Assembly: GCA_020310875.1 (NCBI GenBank)
Contig: CM035428.1
Coordinates: forward strand, 102,302,661-102,366,660
Length of the DNA stretch: 64,000 nucleotides
Origin: Ceratopteris richardii
Taxonomy: Eukaryota > Streptophyta > Polypodiopsida > Polypodiales > Pteridaceae
Reading direction: 5' to 3'
Shown here: piece by piece, positions 34,177 through 46,318 of the stretch
How positions within the stretch are numbered: position 1 is the stretch's first letter
Layout of the letters: each line of letters starts with the position of its first letter
The notes under the pieces: generated by a model
Databases searched by the model: none
What the model saw: the letters and a program-made list of their open reading frames with translations, nothing else
Told to the model about the DNA's origin: nothing
Program-made: the position numbers and the translations under genes

Positions 34177-37100
34177 ATGGCTGAAAGCAGTGATGTATTC
34201 CGTATGTTGGCTGTTGAGGATAAGTTGGATGGTACCAACTACCCATTATGGGCTTATATGATGCGACATGTACTGGTTGCAAAAGGATTGTGGAACATTG
34301 TGCAGGGTGTTGAAAGACGTCCTGTTACACCTGTAACGACAGGTACTGCAAATACAGGTGTTGGAGCTGATGAAGATGGTGTCGAAGATGATATTCCGCA
34401 GATTCCTGTTCGTGCTGCTGTTTCTGTTGCACCTACTGCAGAGCAGATTCGTTGGGATGGCAGAGATGCCCAGGCACATGCATTGATAGCTTTGTCTGTC
34501 AAACGTGCCATTATTCCTCACATTCGCTCTTGCAGAACAGCAAAGGATGCTTGGGATACACTTACCACTTTGTACCAGGCTAGGAATGAGGCTCGTGTTG
34601 CTTACCTCCGAAAACAGTTGGAGAGTGAGCACATGAATGAAGGTGATTCTATGGACAGTTTTCTTACAAAGATCAAAGACCTGAAGGAACAATTGATTTC
34701 TGCTGATGAGGTTATACCAGATAGCTCACTTGTGCAGACCGTTCTGAATGGTCTTCCTGATTCATATCAGAGTTTTGCCTCTACTCTTTGGTTGATGATG
34801 AAAGGCAATCCGAATGCCTTGTCATTTGAGGAATTAGTCTCTGTTCTGTTGCAGGAAGATCAGTCCAGGCAGAACAGGTCCATTATGCGTGTTGCAGATC
34901 AAGCTTTCCTGGCTAGTCAGAAGGGCAAAGGAAAATGGAGCTCTTCTACTAGTAAGCAGAAATCTGCAAATGCTGCACAATCGAAGAACCAGGATAAAGA
35001 TGAAAAGAAATCAGAAAAGCAGAAATTGTTCTGCAAGTACTGTAAAGGAAATGATCATATTATAAAGAACTGTCCAAAACTGGCTGCTAAAGAGGCAAAG
35101 AAGAAAGAGGCTGGAATGGTTGTTGCAGAGGCCTCTACACCAAAAACAGAGTCTGCAAATCTTGTGCAGGAAGAAGAATGGGCGTTTACTACTGTCTGCA
35201 GTTTTGACCCATCTTCTCATGATCAGTGCATGTCTGCAGTAGACTCAGATGTTTGCCAGTACTTTGACAGTGGGGCGACCAAACATATTACCTCGCAGCG
35301 CAGTTTCTTCTCTTCACTTGAGCCTGCTCCTACAGGGAATACTGTCACATGCGCCAATAACTCCTCTTATCCTGTTATGGGAGTTGGTAAGATCATTCTG
35401 ACTACTGTTGATGGTAGTTCTTTCACTTTGTCAGATGCTTTATTTGTGCCAGGGATCAAAAAGAATCTGTTATCAGTTTCTGCATTAGCCAAGATTGGCT
35501 TGGTTGTGAAATTTGTTGATGACAGGTGTACAGTCCATGATCTCTCAAATGGCGATGTGATTATTGCTTCTGGCATTTTATGTCGTGGGCTGTATAAGCT
35601 CATAGACTATGAAAGATCTGTGAATGATTCGGCATGTGCAGTTCATGATTCTCAGGCTATGTCAGATGCAAAGCTTTGGCATGCACGCTTTGGTCATCTG
35701 AATTTTGCTAGTTTGTTACGCCTGCAGAAATCTGAAATGGTGTCCTCTTTGCCCAAACTTGAGGCACCTAGAAAACATGTTTGTGAAGGCTGTATTTTGG
35801 GCAAAATGCAGCGTTCTTCCTTTCCAAAAGATGGTTCAGTTCAGGCTACGCAGAAATTACAGCTTGTACATAGTGATGTCTGTGGTCCTATGCAGACACC
35901 CTCTTTTGGAAATTACCTTTACTTCGTGACTTTCATTGATGATTTTTCTAGGCATGCATGGGTATATCCACTCAAAGCAAAGTCCGAAGTGTTCATGTGC
36001 TTCAAACAGTTTTTGGCTTTGGCTGAAAATCTGTCAGCATGTAAAATGGGCACCCTCCGTTCTGATCGAGGGGGGGAATATATGTCTTCAGATTTTAATG
36101 CATTTCTGGCTGAACGTGGGATAAAACACCAGTGTACAGTGCCGTATACACCTCAACAGAATGGAGTTGCTGAACGAAAGAACAGATCACTCATGGAGAT
36201 GGCGAGGTGCATGGTCAAAAGTCAGGCTTTACCACATAGTTTCTGGCTTGAGGCTGTCATGTGTGCAGCATATGTACTGAACAGGTGTCCCACTAAAGCA
36301 TTGCAGTCTATCACTCCATATGAGGCTTGGCATGACCGCAAGCCATCTGTTGCTCATCTGCGTGTTTTTGGTTGTTTGGCATATGCATTAGTGCCTGAAC
36401 AACATCGCAGAAAATTGGATGATAAGGCAGTAAAATGTATTTTTGTTGGGTACAGTTCTGAAAGTAAAGGCTATCGTCTGTATCATCCACAGACTAAATG
36501 CATTCTGGTTAGCCGTGATGTTGTCTTTGTGGAAGATGTTATTCAGCCATTGCTTTCATGTACTAAGGAGACATTTGTTAGCTCCAAAGACATGTATGAT
36601 ACTTTGATGCCTCTTTTTACAGGTGGACAGGCTAGTGCTGGTCCTAATGAGGCAACTTCTCAGCCTTTGCAGGTTTCATATGATGATGCAGATCATTCCA
36701 TTTCTGATGCAGATTTACATGATGCACTTGTTGATGAGAGAGTTGATATTGAGCAGGCACAAACTATGCCAAAATGGCTGGTGCAGACTTTGCGTGACAG
36801 CAAATTAGATGCACCTTTGTCATATCGTACTCGTTCAGGCTCTCATAGTGCCTCCTTTGCATCAGATTGCTATGATATGGCTGCATCTAGTCTTTGTGAT
36901 GAGAATGAGCCTGTTTCTTTTGATGAAGCACAAAATTCAGAAAATTGGATGGCTGCTATGCAATCTGAATATGATGCTATAATGAAGAATGGTACATGGT
37001 CTTTATGTGACTTGCCTCCTGGCAAGAAGGCCATTCGCACTAAGTGGGTATACAAGCTGAAGCGTAAACCTGATGGTACAGTTGACAGGTATAAGGCTAG

Positions 37101-38445
37101 GCTTGTTGCAAAGGGTTATGCGCAGGAAAGAGGCATTGATTTTGATGAGACCTTTGCACCTACATGCCGTATGACTACTGTTCGGAGCATTTGTGCACTT
37201 GCAGCCCATCATGGTTGGAATGTACATCAGTTGGACATTAAAACAGCATTTCTGAATGGTGACTTGCATGAAGAAGTGTATGTTTTTCAGCCCCGTGGCT
37301 TTGTGCAGAAAGGGCATGAAAACCAGGTGTGCAGGTTAAAGAAGGCGTTATATGGTTTAAAGCAAGCACCACGTGCTTGGTATGAGAAGATACATGCCTA
37401 TCTGATTGCACATGGTTTTGAGAACAGTCCAACTGAAAGCACCTTATATGTTAAGCGTGCTAATGATGTGCTTCTGATCATTGTTGTCTATGTTGATGAC
37501 ATGCTGCTCACTGGTCCTATTGAGACACATATTGCTGATTTTAAGGCTGATTTGCATGCCTCATTTGAGATGTCTGATTTGGGGCATTTGCATCACTATT
37601 TGGGCATTCAGTTTATGCACGTTGATGGTGGAATGGCTTTGTGTCAAACGAAATATATTGACACATTATTGCAGCGTTTTGGCCTTGAAGACTGTAAGCC
37701 TATTGCCACTCCTATGGAGACAGGTTTACGATTGAGTCTTCATGATGCTGGAGATGCATTTGATGCTGTTCTCTATCAGTAGGCTGTTGGATGCTTGATT
37801 TACTTATGCATTACTCGGCCAGATATTCAGTTTGCTGTCTCACAGATGAGCAGGTTCATGCATTGCCCAGGAGTCATGCATTGGAAAGCGGTTAAGCGCA
37901 TCTTTCGCTACTTGAGTGGTACTCGGCTACTTGGGTTGTTTTATCCCAAGGGGGGATCACTACCGCCAGATTTGCATGCTTTTTCTGACTCAGATTGGGC
38001 TGGTTGCTATGACACTCGTGTGTCCACCAGTGGTTTTTGCTTCATGCTTGGTAGCTCATGTATATCTTGGTTGAGCAAGAAGCAGTCTACTGTGGCCACT
38101 TCCAGTTGTGAGGCTGAGTATAGGGCAGCTTTCACAGCGACTATTGAGTGTGTGTGGCTCAGACGCCTTATGGCTGATTTGGGTGTTGGCCAGTCTTCTG
38201 CCAACACCATCTTCACTGACAGTCAGAGCGCATTGGCAGTTGCGAGGAACCCTGTGTTCCATGCTCGCACTAAGCACATTGAGGTGCATTATCACTATGT
38301 CAGGGAGAGGTTCTCTGCTGGGGAGATCAGCTTGGCATATGTGCCCACGCGGGAGAACATTGCAGACCTTTTCACGAAGGCTCTGCCTAGGGAGAAGTTT
38401 GAAGCTTTCCGCAAAGCTTTGGGCTTACTTCCTTTTGTGGAGTGA
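34177..38445 (+). CDS. Element B gag-pol polyprotein with one amber codon
   Basis: One frame of 1,422 codons from the ATG at 34177 (context GGCCATGGCT) to the TGA at 38443-38445, with TAG as codon 1202. Domains by approximate residue: gag with Asn-Tyr-x-x-Trp near 30 and a UBN2-like helical region at 90-240; CCHC knuckle CKYCKGNDHIIKNC at ~285; protease Phe-Asp-Ser-Gly-Ala at ~362; integrase zinc site (WHARFGHL, then CEGC) at ~500-540; catalytic core HSDVCGP, FIDDFSRHAW and DRGGEYMSS at ~566-665, then YTPQQNGVAERKN. RT spans ~940-1195, with LDIKTAFLNG and the active site YVDDM at ~1104. RNase H spans ~1265-1400, with FSDSDWAG, SCEAEYRA and TDSQSA. All catalytic residues checked are present. 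The amber removes RNase H unless it is read through. Confidence 0.96.
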
Positions 38446-38509
38446 TTTCCACATAGCTTGGCACTTCCTTATACATGAGTGCCAGCTCCTTGTTCACCGC
38501 ATCACTCCC

Positions 38510-38519
38510 AGGGGGGATT
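38510..38519 (+). promoter_or_regulatory. Polypurine tract of element B
   Basis: AGGGGGGATT immediately before the 3' LTR; primes plus-strand DNA synthesis in LTR elements. Confidence 0.93.
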
Positions 38520-38749
38520 TGTTGATATATTTAGGTAGTGATGTGTGTGAACACTCTAGGACTGCCGGGACACTTTTTTCCCTCTTTAGGAGGTTTTTTT
38601 CCCCGGGCTTGTATATATGCCTATTGCCCTAATGGGCTACTTATCTTTGTACATTCTCTAGTAATACATTCAGTCTTGTGTGTTGTGCTCCAAGCTTCTT
38701 CTTCTTCCTTGTGCTGTTCGCGTGCTTCCGCAGACGTCTAACTCCAACA
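38520..38749 (+). repeat. 3' LTR of element B
   Basis: 230 bp, five differences from the 5' LTR. Confidence 0.97.
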
Positions 38750-38754
38750 TGAGG
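38750..38754. repeat. Target-site duplication of element B, right
   Basis: TGAGG, identical to 33587-33591. Confidence 0.97.
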
Positions 38755-39520
38755 TTATGTGGAATGGGGTGTAGTGTTACTTTGGGGTGGCTAGGCTTGA
38801 AGTTTCAAAGATTGCTTTTTTGCTATGTGTCTTCCTTTTGTTAGATCTTTGACCGGGATCCAATGTCCTATATGAGTAAATTACAAGGGTTCCTTCTATA
38901 ACCATTTTGCTGATTGAATCCTAAAATCTTATTGCTCTTGTTATGATGGACTAAGCTTTTTTCTACACGTTGTATTGCATTTTGTGACTGAGTTTGTAGC
39001 ACTATAAATTCAGGATCCAACTAAGTTAAATTTCAATGTTGATGGCAAGGGATTGTTGTTGTCTCCTCGGTTTGAATTCGTGAACATGTTGGGAAATGGC
39101 ACAAATATACCCTACTTCTAAATTTAAATAATAGTGAGGAGTTTGCTTAAAAATTGGAGTTGTCGATTGGGCGCTCTTTATATCAAAAATCTTAACTGCA
39201 TTGATTTCAATAGTAATGATTCATAAAATTAAATCTTTTGTCTAGTGGGAATTATTGGTTCCATCGTGCTTGTAGTGCTTGATTAAATGGTTGGGGAGCA
39301 TATTACAAAGGAGGACAGTTATCTTGAATTGGTGGGTATGGTAGCTTAAGTGGTAGTTGAACATATTGTTGGGAATAGTATGTAGGATTAGGAGCCTGAG
39401 AATAACGGTACTACTGAAAGAAACGTTTGGGGTATTGAGGTATTGTAGGGTGAGAAGGTGGTGAGAAGGGGGTAGTGGGTGAATAAAAATTAACATAGAC
39501 ATGTGTACTTACTTGATGCA
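38755..39520 (-). pseudogene. Gypsy gag C-terminal, Pro/Gln-rich relic
   Basis: From about 39520 to 39240 the minus strand reads as a Pro/Tyr/Gln-rich segment (for example Pro-Thr-Tyr-Tyr-Ser-Gln-Gln-Tyr-Val-Gln) ending in Ala-Leu-Gln-Ala-Arg-Trp-Asn. This is typical of the linker before the zinc knuckle in plant gypsy gag. Positions 38755-39240 are AT-rich and less readable. With the protease at 32880-33440 this gives gag then protease on the minus strand, interrupted by element B. Element D interrupts it again on the upstream side. Confidence 0.45.
39492..39520. repeat. 29-bp direct repeat flanking element D, left
   Basis: Matches 46545-46573 at 28 of 29 positions. It abuts the 3' LTR of D directly. 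It is much longer than the 5-bp TSDs of B, C and E. Confidence 0.9.
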
Positions 39521-39758
39521 TGTTGGAGTTTGGGGTGTGCGAAAGCACACGAACAGCACAAAGAAGAAGAGGAAGAAGCTTGGAGAACAACACACAATAG
39601 TAAATGTCTTACCACTAGAATGTACAAAGATAAGTGACCCATTAGGGTTATAGGCATATATATACAAGTTGAGGGAAAAAACCCTCCTAAAGAGGGAAAA
39701 GAGTGCCTTGGCGGTCCTAGTGCGTTCATACACACATCACTACATAAATATATCAACA
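39521..39758 (-). repeat. 3' LTR of element D
   Basis: 238 bp. Plus-strand ends TGTTGGAG and TATCAACA; the complement of the polypurine tract (CCCCCC) follows. Confidence 0.92.
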
Positions 39759-39829
39759 AATCCCCCCTAGGAGTGATGCAGTGAACAAGGAGTTGGCACC
39801 CATGTATAAAGAAGCGCCAAACTATATGG

Positions 39830-42800
39830 CATCAATCCACAAAATGAAGTAAGCCCAAAGCTTTATGGAAAGCTTCAAGCTTCTTCCAAGGCAAAACCTT
39901 TGTGAAAAGGTATGCAATGTTCTTTTGTGTGGGCACATATGCCAAACTGATCTCTCCAGTAGAGGATTTGTCCTTGACATAATGATAGTGCACCTCAATG
40001 TGCTTAGTGCGAGCATGGAACATAGGGTTCCTCGCAACTGCCAATGCATTTTGATTGTTAGTGGAGATGGTGGTGGAAGAAGAGTGACCAACACCCAAAT
40101 CAGCCATAAGTTATCTAAGCCACACACACTCAACAATTGTTTTGAAAGCCTCCCTATATTCAGCCTCACAAATAGAAGTGGCCACAGTAGGCTGCTTCTT
40201 ACTGAACAAAGATATGCATGAGCTACCAAGAATGAAGCAAAAACCACTGGTGGACACATAAGTGCCATAGCAAGCAACCTAGTCAGATTCAAAAAAAGCA
40301 TCTAAATCTCATGGTAGTGATCCCTCCTTGGGATAAAACAATCCAAGTAGCCACGTACCACTCAAGTAGTGAAAGATGTGCTTAACCACCTGCCAATGCT
40401 TGACACCTAAACAATGCATAAACCTACTCAACTATGAGACAATAAATTGGATATCTAGCCAAGTAATGCATATATAAATCAAGCATCCAATATTCTGCTA
40501 ATAGAGAATAGCATCAAATGCATCTCCAACATCATGAAGACTCAATTGTAAACCTCTCTCCATAGGAGTGGCAACAGGTTTGCAGTCTTCAAGGCCAAAA
40601 TGCTGCGATAATGTGTCAATATATTTTGTTTCACACAAGGATATTCCTTCATCAACTTGCATAAATTGAATGCCCAAATAATAATGCAAATGCCCCAAAT
40701 CCAACATCTCAAATGAGGCATGTAGATCAGCCTTAAAATCAGCAATATTCTTCTCATGAGGACTAGTGAGAAGCATGTCATCAACATACACAACAATGAT
40801 CAGAAGCACATCATTTGCATGCTTAACATATAAGGTGCTCTCAATTGGACTATTCTCAAAATCATGTGCAATCAGATAGGCATGTATCTTTTCATACCAA
40901 GCATGTGGTGCTTGTTTTAAACCATACAATGCCTTTCTCAACCTATACACTTTGTTTTCATACCCTTCCTGCACAAAGCCACACATAACAACCTCAAGCC
41001 AGAAACTATGTGGTAAAGCCTGATTCTTGACCTTACACCTCGCCATCTCCATGAGTGACTTGTTCTTCCTTTCAGCAACTCCACTTTTTTGAGGTTTACA
41101 CAGCATTATGCACTGATGTTTTAGCCCACATTGGCCAGAAATGCATTAAAATTAGAAGATATATATTCCCTCGATCAAAATGGAGGGTGCCCATTTTACA
41201 TGCTAACAGATTTTCAGCCAAAACTAGAAACTATTTAAAGCACATAAACACTTTGGACTTTACTTTTAATGGATAGACCCATGCATGCCTGTAAAAATCA
41301 TCAACGAAAGTCATGAAGTAAAGATAGTTTCCAAAAGAGGATGTCTGCATAGGACCACAGACATCACTGTGAACAAGATACGATTTCTAAGTAGATCGAA
41401 GTGAACCATCTTTTGGGAATGAGGAATGCTGCATTTTGCTGAAAATACAACCTTCATAGACATGTTTACCAGGTGCCTCAAGTTTGGGCAGAGAGGACAC
41501 CATTTCATATTTCTATAGGCGTAGCAAACTAGCAAAATTTAGATGATGAAAGTGTGCATGCCAAAGCTTTGCACCTGACAAAGCTTGTGAATCATGTACT
41601 GCACATGGCGAATCATTCACTGATTTTTCATAGTCTATGAGCTTATACAACCCATGACATAAAATGCTAGAAGCAATAATGATATCGCTATTTGACATAT
41701 CATGAATTGTACCTCTCATCAACAAATTTCATAACCAAGCCAATCTTGGCTAAAGCTGAAACTAATAACAAATTCTTCTTGATCTTTGGAACAAATAAAG
41801 CATTGAACAATGTAAAAGAATTACCATTAGGAGTAGTCAAAATGATCTTACCAACTACCATGACATGATAAGATGAATTGTTGGTGCATGTCATAGGGGC
41901 AAGCTCGAGGGAAGTGAAGAAATTGTGTTGCGAGGTAGTATGTTTGGTTGCCCCACTATCAAAGTACCAAACATATGAGTCTACTGTAGACATACATTGT
42001 TTATGAGAGGATGCGTCATAACTACAAACAGTGGTAAATGCCCATTCTTGATTCTAGACAACATTTTGGGTATAGAGGCCTCTACAACAACCATTCCGAT
42101 CTCTTTCTTCCTTGCCTCTTTAGCAGCGAGTTTTGGACAAATCTTTATGACATGATGATTTCCTTTACAGTATTTGCAAAACAATTTCTACGTTTTTGTT
42201 TTCTTCTCGTCTCTATCATCCTTCTTTGATTATGCAGAATTAGTAGATTTATGTTTACTATTAGAAGAGCTCCATTTACCCTTGCCCTTTTGATTAGCTA
42301 GGAAAGCTTGATTGGCAACACGCATATGGACATGTTCTACCTAGAATGATCTTCTTGCAACAGTTTAGAGACTAACTCAAATGTTGAGGCATTTGGATTG
42401 CCTTTCATCATCAAATGAAGAGTAGAAGCAAAACTCTGATATGCATCGGGAAGAGCAATCAGAACAATCTGCACAAGTGAACTGTCAGGCAAAACTTCAT
42501 CATCACTAATCAATTGTTCCTTCAAATCCTTGATCTTTGTCGGAAAAGTGTCCATGGAATCTCCTTCATTCATGTGCTCACTCTCCAATTTTTTTTGAAT
42601 TTAAGCAACACGAGCCTCATTCATTGCCTACTATAAAGTGGTAAGTGTATCCCAAGCATCCTTAGTTGTTTTGCAAGAGCGAATGTGAGGAATAATGGCA
42701 TGTTCGATAGGCTATCAATGCATGTGCCTGAGTATCTCTGCCATCCCAACAAATTTTCTCTGCAATAGTTGTAGCAGGAACCAAAGCACAAACAGAAACA

Positions 42801-43011
42801 TGAAGAATATCATCATCTTCAATGCCGTCTCCATCACCTTCAGTAACTATGTTTGTAGGTGTAATAGGACTTTTTCAACACCCTGTACAATATTCCACAG
42901 TCCTTTTGCAACCAATACATGACACATCATATAAGCCCATAATGGGTAATTGGTACTCTCCAACTTTTCCTCAATAGCCAACATACAAAATACATCACTA
43001 CTTTCAACCAT
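39830..43011 (-). pseudogene. Element D gag-pol with in-frame integrase-RT deletion
   Basis: The start codon is at 43011. Gag is degenerate (42588-42337); the zinc knuckle is at 42184 onward (CKYCKGNHHVIKIC) and protease (Phe-Asp-Ser-Gly-Ala) near 41970. Integrase is partly readable at 41725-41311. The open frame 41106-40498 joins integrase (Gly-Val-Ala-Glu-Arg-Lys-Asn..LEVVMC) directly to RT (GFVQEGYEN..). About 1,040 bp relative to B is lost without changing frame. RT keeps Tyr-Val-Asp-Asp. It ends at TAG (complement at 40498-40500), one codon before the amber position of B. RNase H (40301-39832) follows with further frameshifts. Not functional. Confidence 0.9.
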
Positions 43012-43222
43012 GGCCACTGAATAAAATACCGTGATGCAAAAGAATGATTGTATCTCAAAAATTTGAACAAAACTACCCTGTCGAGATCTGCTAAACCTAT
43101 AGCAGACTTCAAGACGCTTATACTAGCAAACCAAAACCTATATATCTTTGTCACAAAAAAATGAAATTGCTTGCACAAGCATTGTTACAGTGTGTTTGAA
43201 GGCCGAATCAGTTCATTAGTTT
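43012..43222 (-). other. Leader fragment of element D, inner copy
   Basis: Matches 45968-46165 (outer copy) and the B leader, but stops abruptly at 43222, where gypsy-type gag sequence begins. It lacks a primer site and LTR. Confidence 0.75.
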
Positions 43223-44340
43223 CCCCCTTGGCTATGGACAATCCTTGCTTGCTCTCTAGTTTTAAGGCAATGGGGATGAGATCATTGAGTGAGTATTCAT
43301 CAACGCAACAGATCGCATAATTTCACGTGATTTAGGAGAAAGACCATTGCTAAGCCATTCGATGACTACATCAGGAAGAGGCTAACTATCTCCAAAAAAT
43401 TACCTATAAACACTTTTAAATTCTATATAGCATGTTTATATAGGTTGAGGAGCTTGCTACCTAAGATTATGTAGAATATTGTACAACTGGGAGGTTTTCT
43501 TTGTGCATATAAATGAGTTTAGGAATTTGTGCTTCAAGACTTCCTAATCCCTAAAATGAGTGGGGTAAAAATCAACTAACCATTTAATCCCTTCTTCTAT
43601 GAGTGCTGGTTGAAAACTCTACACTTATGGATGGTACATCTATTCCCATCTAAGATGCAATAATGATTTTTGAACATATGTATGTGCGCATATAGATCAT
43701 AGTTATAATTGCGTACAAACTTAGTATAGCACAATCCTATCATATGGCTATGTGGAGCTTTGTCAGGATGAGGATCTTCTTCATTACGTCCAGAAAAGTT
43801 GTGCCCTCTTGAGGATGCCATTCTTATGTCACCTACCATTGAATTGGGTGGAGTATAAGAATATTCACTATTGAGTGCAAGAAACTAGAATGTGAAAGGG
43901 TGTACACAAAAATCGCGATTACCTAAGTTGGTATCTCCAAAAGTTGGACTATCTCTTCAGGAAACATTGAGAGGGTCTATGGAAGAATCAATCAATTCTT
44001 GATCTAGGACATAGAAGAATGAGTATGGTGAAATTTGGAGAAGTTTGAAGGAACATTGAGGCGACTTTGAGGAAGTTCAAGGATGTTCAAGAGAATGATG
44101 GGTTGAATGCAAAGATGATTTGGGTTGTTTGGAGGAGTGGTGGGATGAGTTCAAAGAAGTTTGCGAGCATGACAAGATCCATTTGGGGAAGTGTGGGGTT
44201 GTTTGATAGAATAGATGGATGCATTTTGGGAAGGTTTGGGTTGTTTGAGAGAACGATATGGTGAGTTTGGGAAGTTTTGAATGGTTTGTAGGAATTCAAA
44301 GCTTCATGGTACTTCGTTGGAAAAATTTCAAGAAAATTTG
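43223..44340 (-). pseudogene. Ty3/gypsy gag relic captured inside element D
   Basis: The minus frame 43839-43597 has Arg-Asn-Glu-Glu-Asp-Pro-His at its start. Further readings give Trp-Leu-Val-Asp-Phe-Tyr, Leu-Lys-His-Lys-Phe-Leu-Asn-Ser-Phe and Pro-Asp-Val-Val-Ile-Glu-Trp-Leu-Ser-Asn-Gly-Leu-Ser-Pro. This order matches the retrotransposon gag domain (Retrotrans_gag type) of Ty3/gypsy elements. Many stops are present. Positions 44000-44330 are G-rich with loose GTTTG(A/G)G repeats. It is flanked on both sides by element D sequence. Confidence 0.55.
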
Positions 44341-44973
44341 AGGATACTTAGTGCAGTCTATCCCCGATCTTTTATTTTTAATAAAGGAAGTCCGACCTTA
44401 GCCTAGTCTCCCAGACTTGAAATGAATAAAAGAAAAGTACAAAAGAAGGGGACTAGTGCCCACAAGATCCCCCGAATCCCACAGAGCATGGGTAGCTCTT
44501 TGGTGTGACACTTTTGGGAACTTCTTTATTAAGCAAACAACTACTACTCCCATCCTTATTTTTTCCTATGAACTTAAAAGGAAACCATGGACTACCTTTT
44601 GAAAGTACTAGAGCGATACCTTTCTTAATTGCTTTCTCCTTCCATATAGCTGGTCTTTCTTTTGTGTATGACAAATATTTCATGCTAAAATACATCGTGG
44701 ACATGTTGTAACTTCCATCAAACTCTTTCAATCCTAGTGTCTTACTTGTTTCTCACTGGGCGCCTTCCTATTTACTTCTTCTTACTTCTTTTTTTGAAAC
44801 CTTTTGAGAAACTTGATCCCATTGTGGTCGCCATTCATGTGTTTAATGGATTATCTTCAAGTGTATCAGTTAGCACTTTCCATCAACACCTAAGGGAAGT
44901 TGTCCACATAACCAAAACTAATCAAGATTACCAATATTTCTATCTACTTATGACTGCATTAAAGTTTTATCTA
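44341..44973. other. Unassigned captured DNA inside element D
   Basis: The minus ORF 44731-44453 (92 aa) and the plus frame from 44737 have no recognised motif. The plus frame runs on into the dispersed repeat at 44974, so they may belong to one larger unknown element. Confidence 0.4.
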
Positions 44974-45243
44974 CAAGAACAAGCTATTCACCTACAGTTA
45001 GCAATTACGAACCTCCGACTGATAAATAATGAAGTTTTCTTGGACAGCTTAACTAAGTTCAAATATATGAATTGTAATACATCAAAGACAACATTGCAGA
45101 CTAACTATCTTTGATCACATCAAACTATTGCCACCTATTTCCTTATTGAGACTTGTGATTGCTATATAACTCAAAATGCCTTCAAACAATCTTATATCCC
45201 AAGTCACAACTACATACCCTAATCATCCTTCCATATATTCCAC
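44974..45243 (+). repeat. Dispersed ~280-bp repeat, copy 2
   Basis: Matches 9845-10128. It ends at CCACGATTG, exactly where element D gag sequence (CTAGGAAAGC) resumes. Confidence 0.85.
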
Positions 45244-45967
45244 GATTGCTAGGAAAGCTTGATCTACAACACGCATAATGGACATGTTCTGCCTAGAATG
45301 ATCTTCTTGCAATAGAACACAGACTAACTCAAATGTTGAGGCATTTGGATTGCCTTTTATCATCAAATGAAGAGTGGAAGCAAAACTCTGATATACATCG
45401 AGAAGACCATTCAGAACAACCTGGACAAGTGAACTGTCATGCAAGACTTCATCATCACTAATCAATTGTTCCTTCAAATCCTTGATCGTTGTCGAAAAAG
45501 TGTCCATGGAATCTCTGTCATTCATGTGCTCACTCTCCAATTGTTTTTGAAGGTAAGCAGCACGAGCCTCATGTCTTGCCTAGTATAAAGTGGTAAGTGT
45601 ATCCAAAGCATCCTTAGTTGTTCTGCAAGAGCGAATGTGAGGAATAATGCATGTTTGATAGACAAGGCTATCAATGCATGTGCATGAGCATCTCTACAAT
45701 CCCAACAAAATTTCTATGTAGTAGCTCTAGCAGGAACCAAAGCACAAAGAGGAACATGAAGAACATCATCATCTTCAATGTCATTGCAATCACCTTCAGC
45801 AACTGTGTTTGCAGGTGTAATAGGAGTTTTTCAACACCATGCACAATATTCGAGAGTCCTTTTGCAACCAATACATGACACATCATATAAGCCCATAATG
45901 GGTAATTGGTACTGTCCAACTTATCCTCAATAGCCAACATACAAAATACATCACTACTTTCAACCAT
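45244..45967 (-). pseudogene. Element D gag N-terminal fragment, outer copy
   Basis: Start codon complement at 45965-45967. It repeats the gag N-terminus found at 43011-42290: the Asn-Tyr-Pro-Leu-Trp-Ala-Tyr block, a frameshifted middle, and the helical region at 45540-45223. It stops at about the point corresponding to residue 240 of B gag. It has several stops. Confidence 0.85.
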
Positions 45968-46306
45968 GGCCACTGGCTAAAATACCGTGGTGCAAAAAAA
46001 TGATTGTATCTCAAAAATTTGAACAGAACTACCCTATCAAGTTCTACTAAACCTATAGTAGACTTCAAGATGCTTATACTAGCGAACCATAACCTATATA
46101 TCGTTGTCACAAAAAAATGAAATTTCCTACACAAACATTGTGACAGTGTGTTTAAAGGCTAAAACGAGCTCAAATTATGATTTCAACACCACATTGCCTA
46201 GCTATTTTGAACTCCTAATCACCTTAAGTATGCTTGGCAATTTTTGTGTGATTCTGAGACTATGATCAGAGGGGTGCCAACAACTCCCTAGATGAAGTGA
46301 GGACCT

Positions 46307-46318
46307 TCTCTTATACCA
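46307..46318 (-). promoter_or_regulatory. Degenerate primer-binding site of element D
   Basis: The minus strand reads TGGTATAAGAGA, versus canonical TGGTATCAGAGC. Confidence 0.7.

Larger units (their letters stand above)
33592..38749 (+). mobile_element. Ty1/copia element B, nearly intact
   Basis: 5158 bp, flanked by the perfect TSD TGAGG. The 230-bp LTRs (33592-33821 and 38520-38749) run from TGTTGATATATTT to CTAACTCCAACA and differ at five positions, nearly all C/T or G/A changes (about 98% identity). The primer site is at 33824-33835 and the polypurine tract at 38510-38517. One long frame covers gag to RNase H, broken only by a TAG at 37780-37782. It is the youngest and best preserved member of the family that also includes C, D, E and F/G. 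Confidence 0.98.

Noticed and set aside
37780..37782. Programmed amber read-through as the certain explanation for element B
   Set aside because: No known read-through context follows the TAG. At ~1% decay per lineage a stray nonsense change is expected, and CAG is a CHG methylation site prone to C-to-T change. Kept only as a hypothesis.
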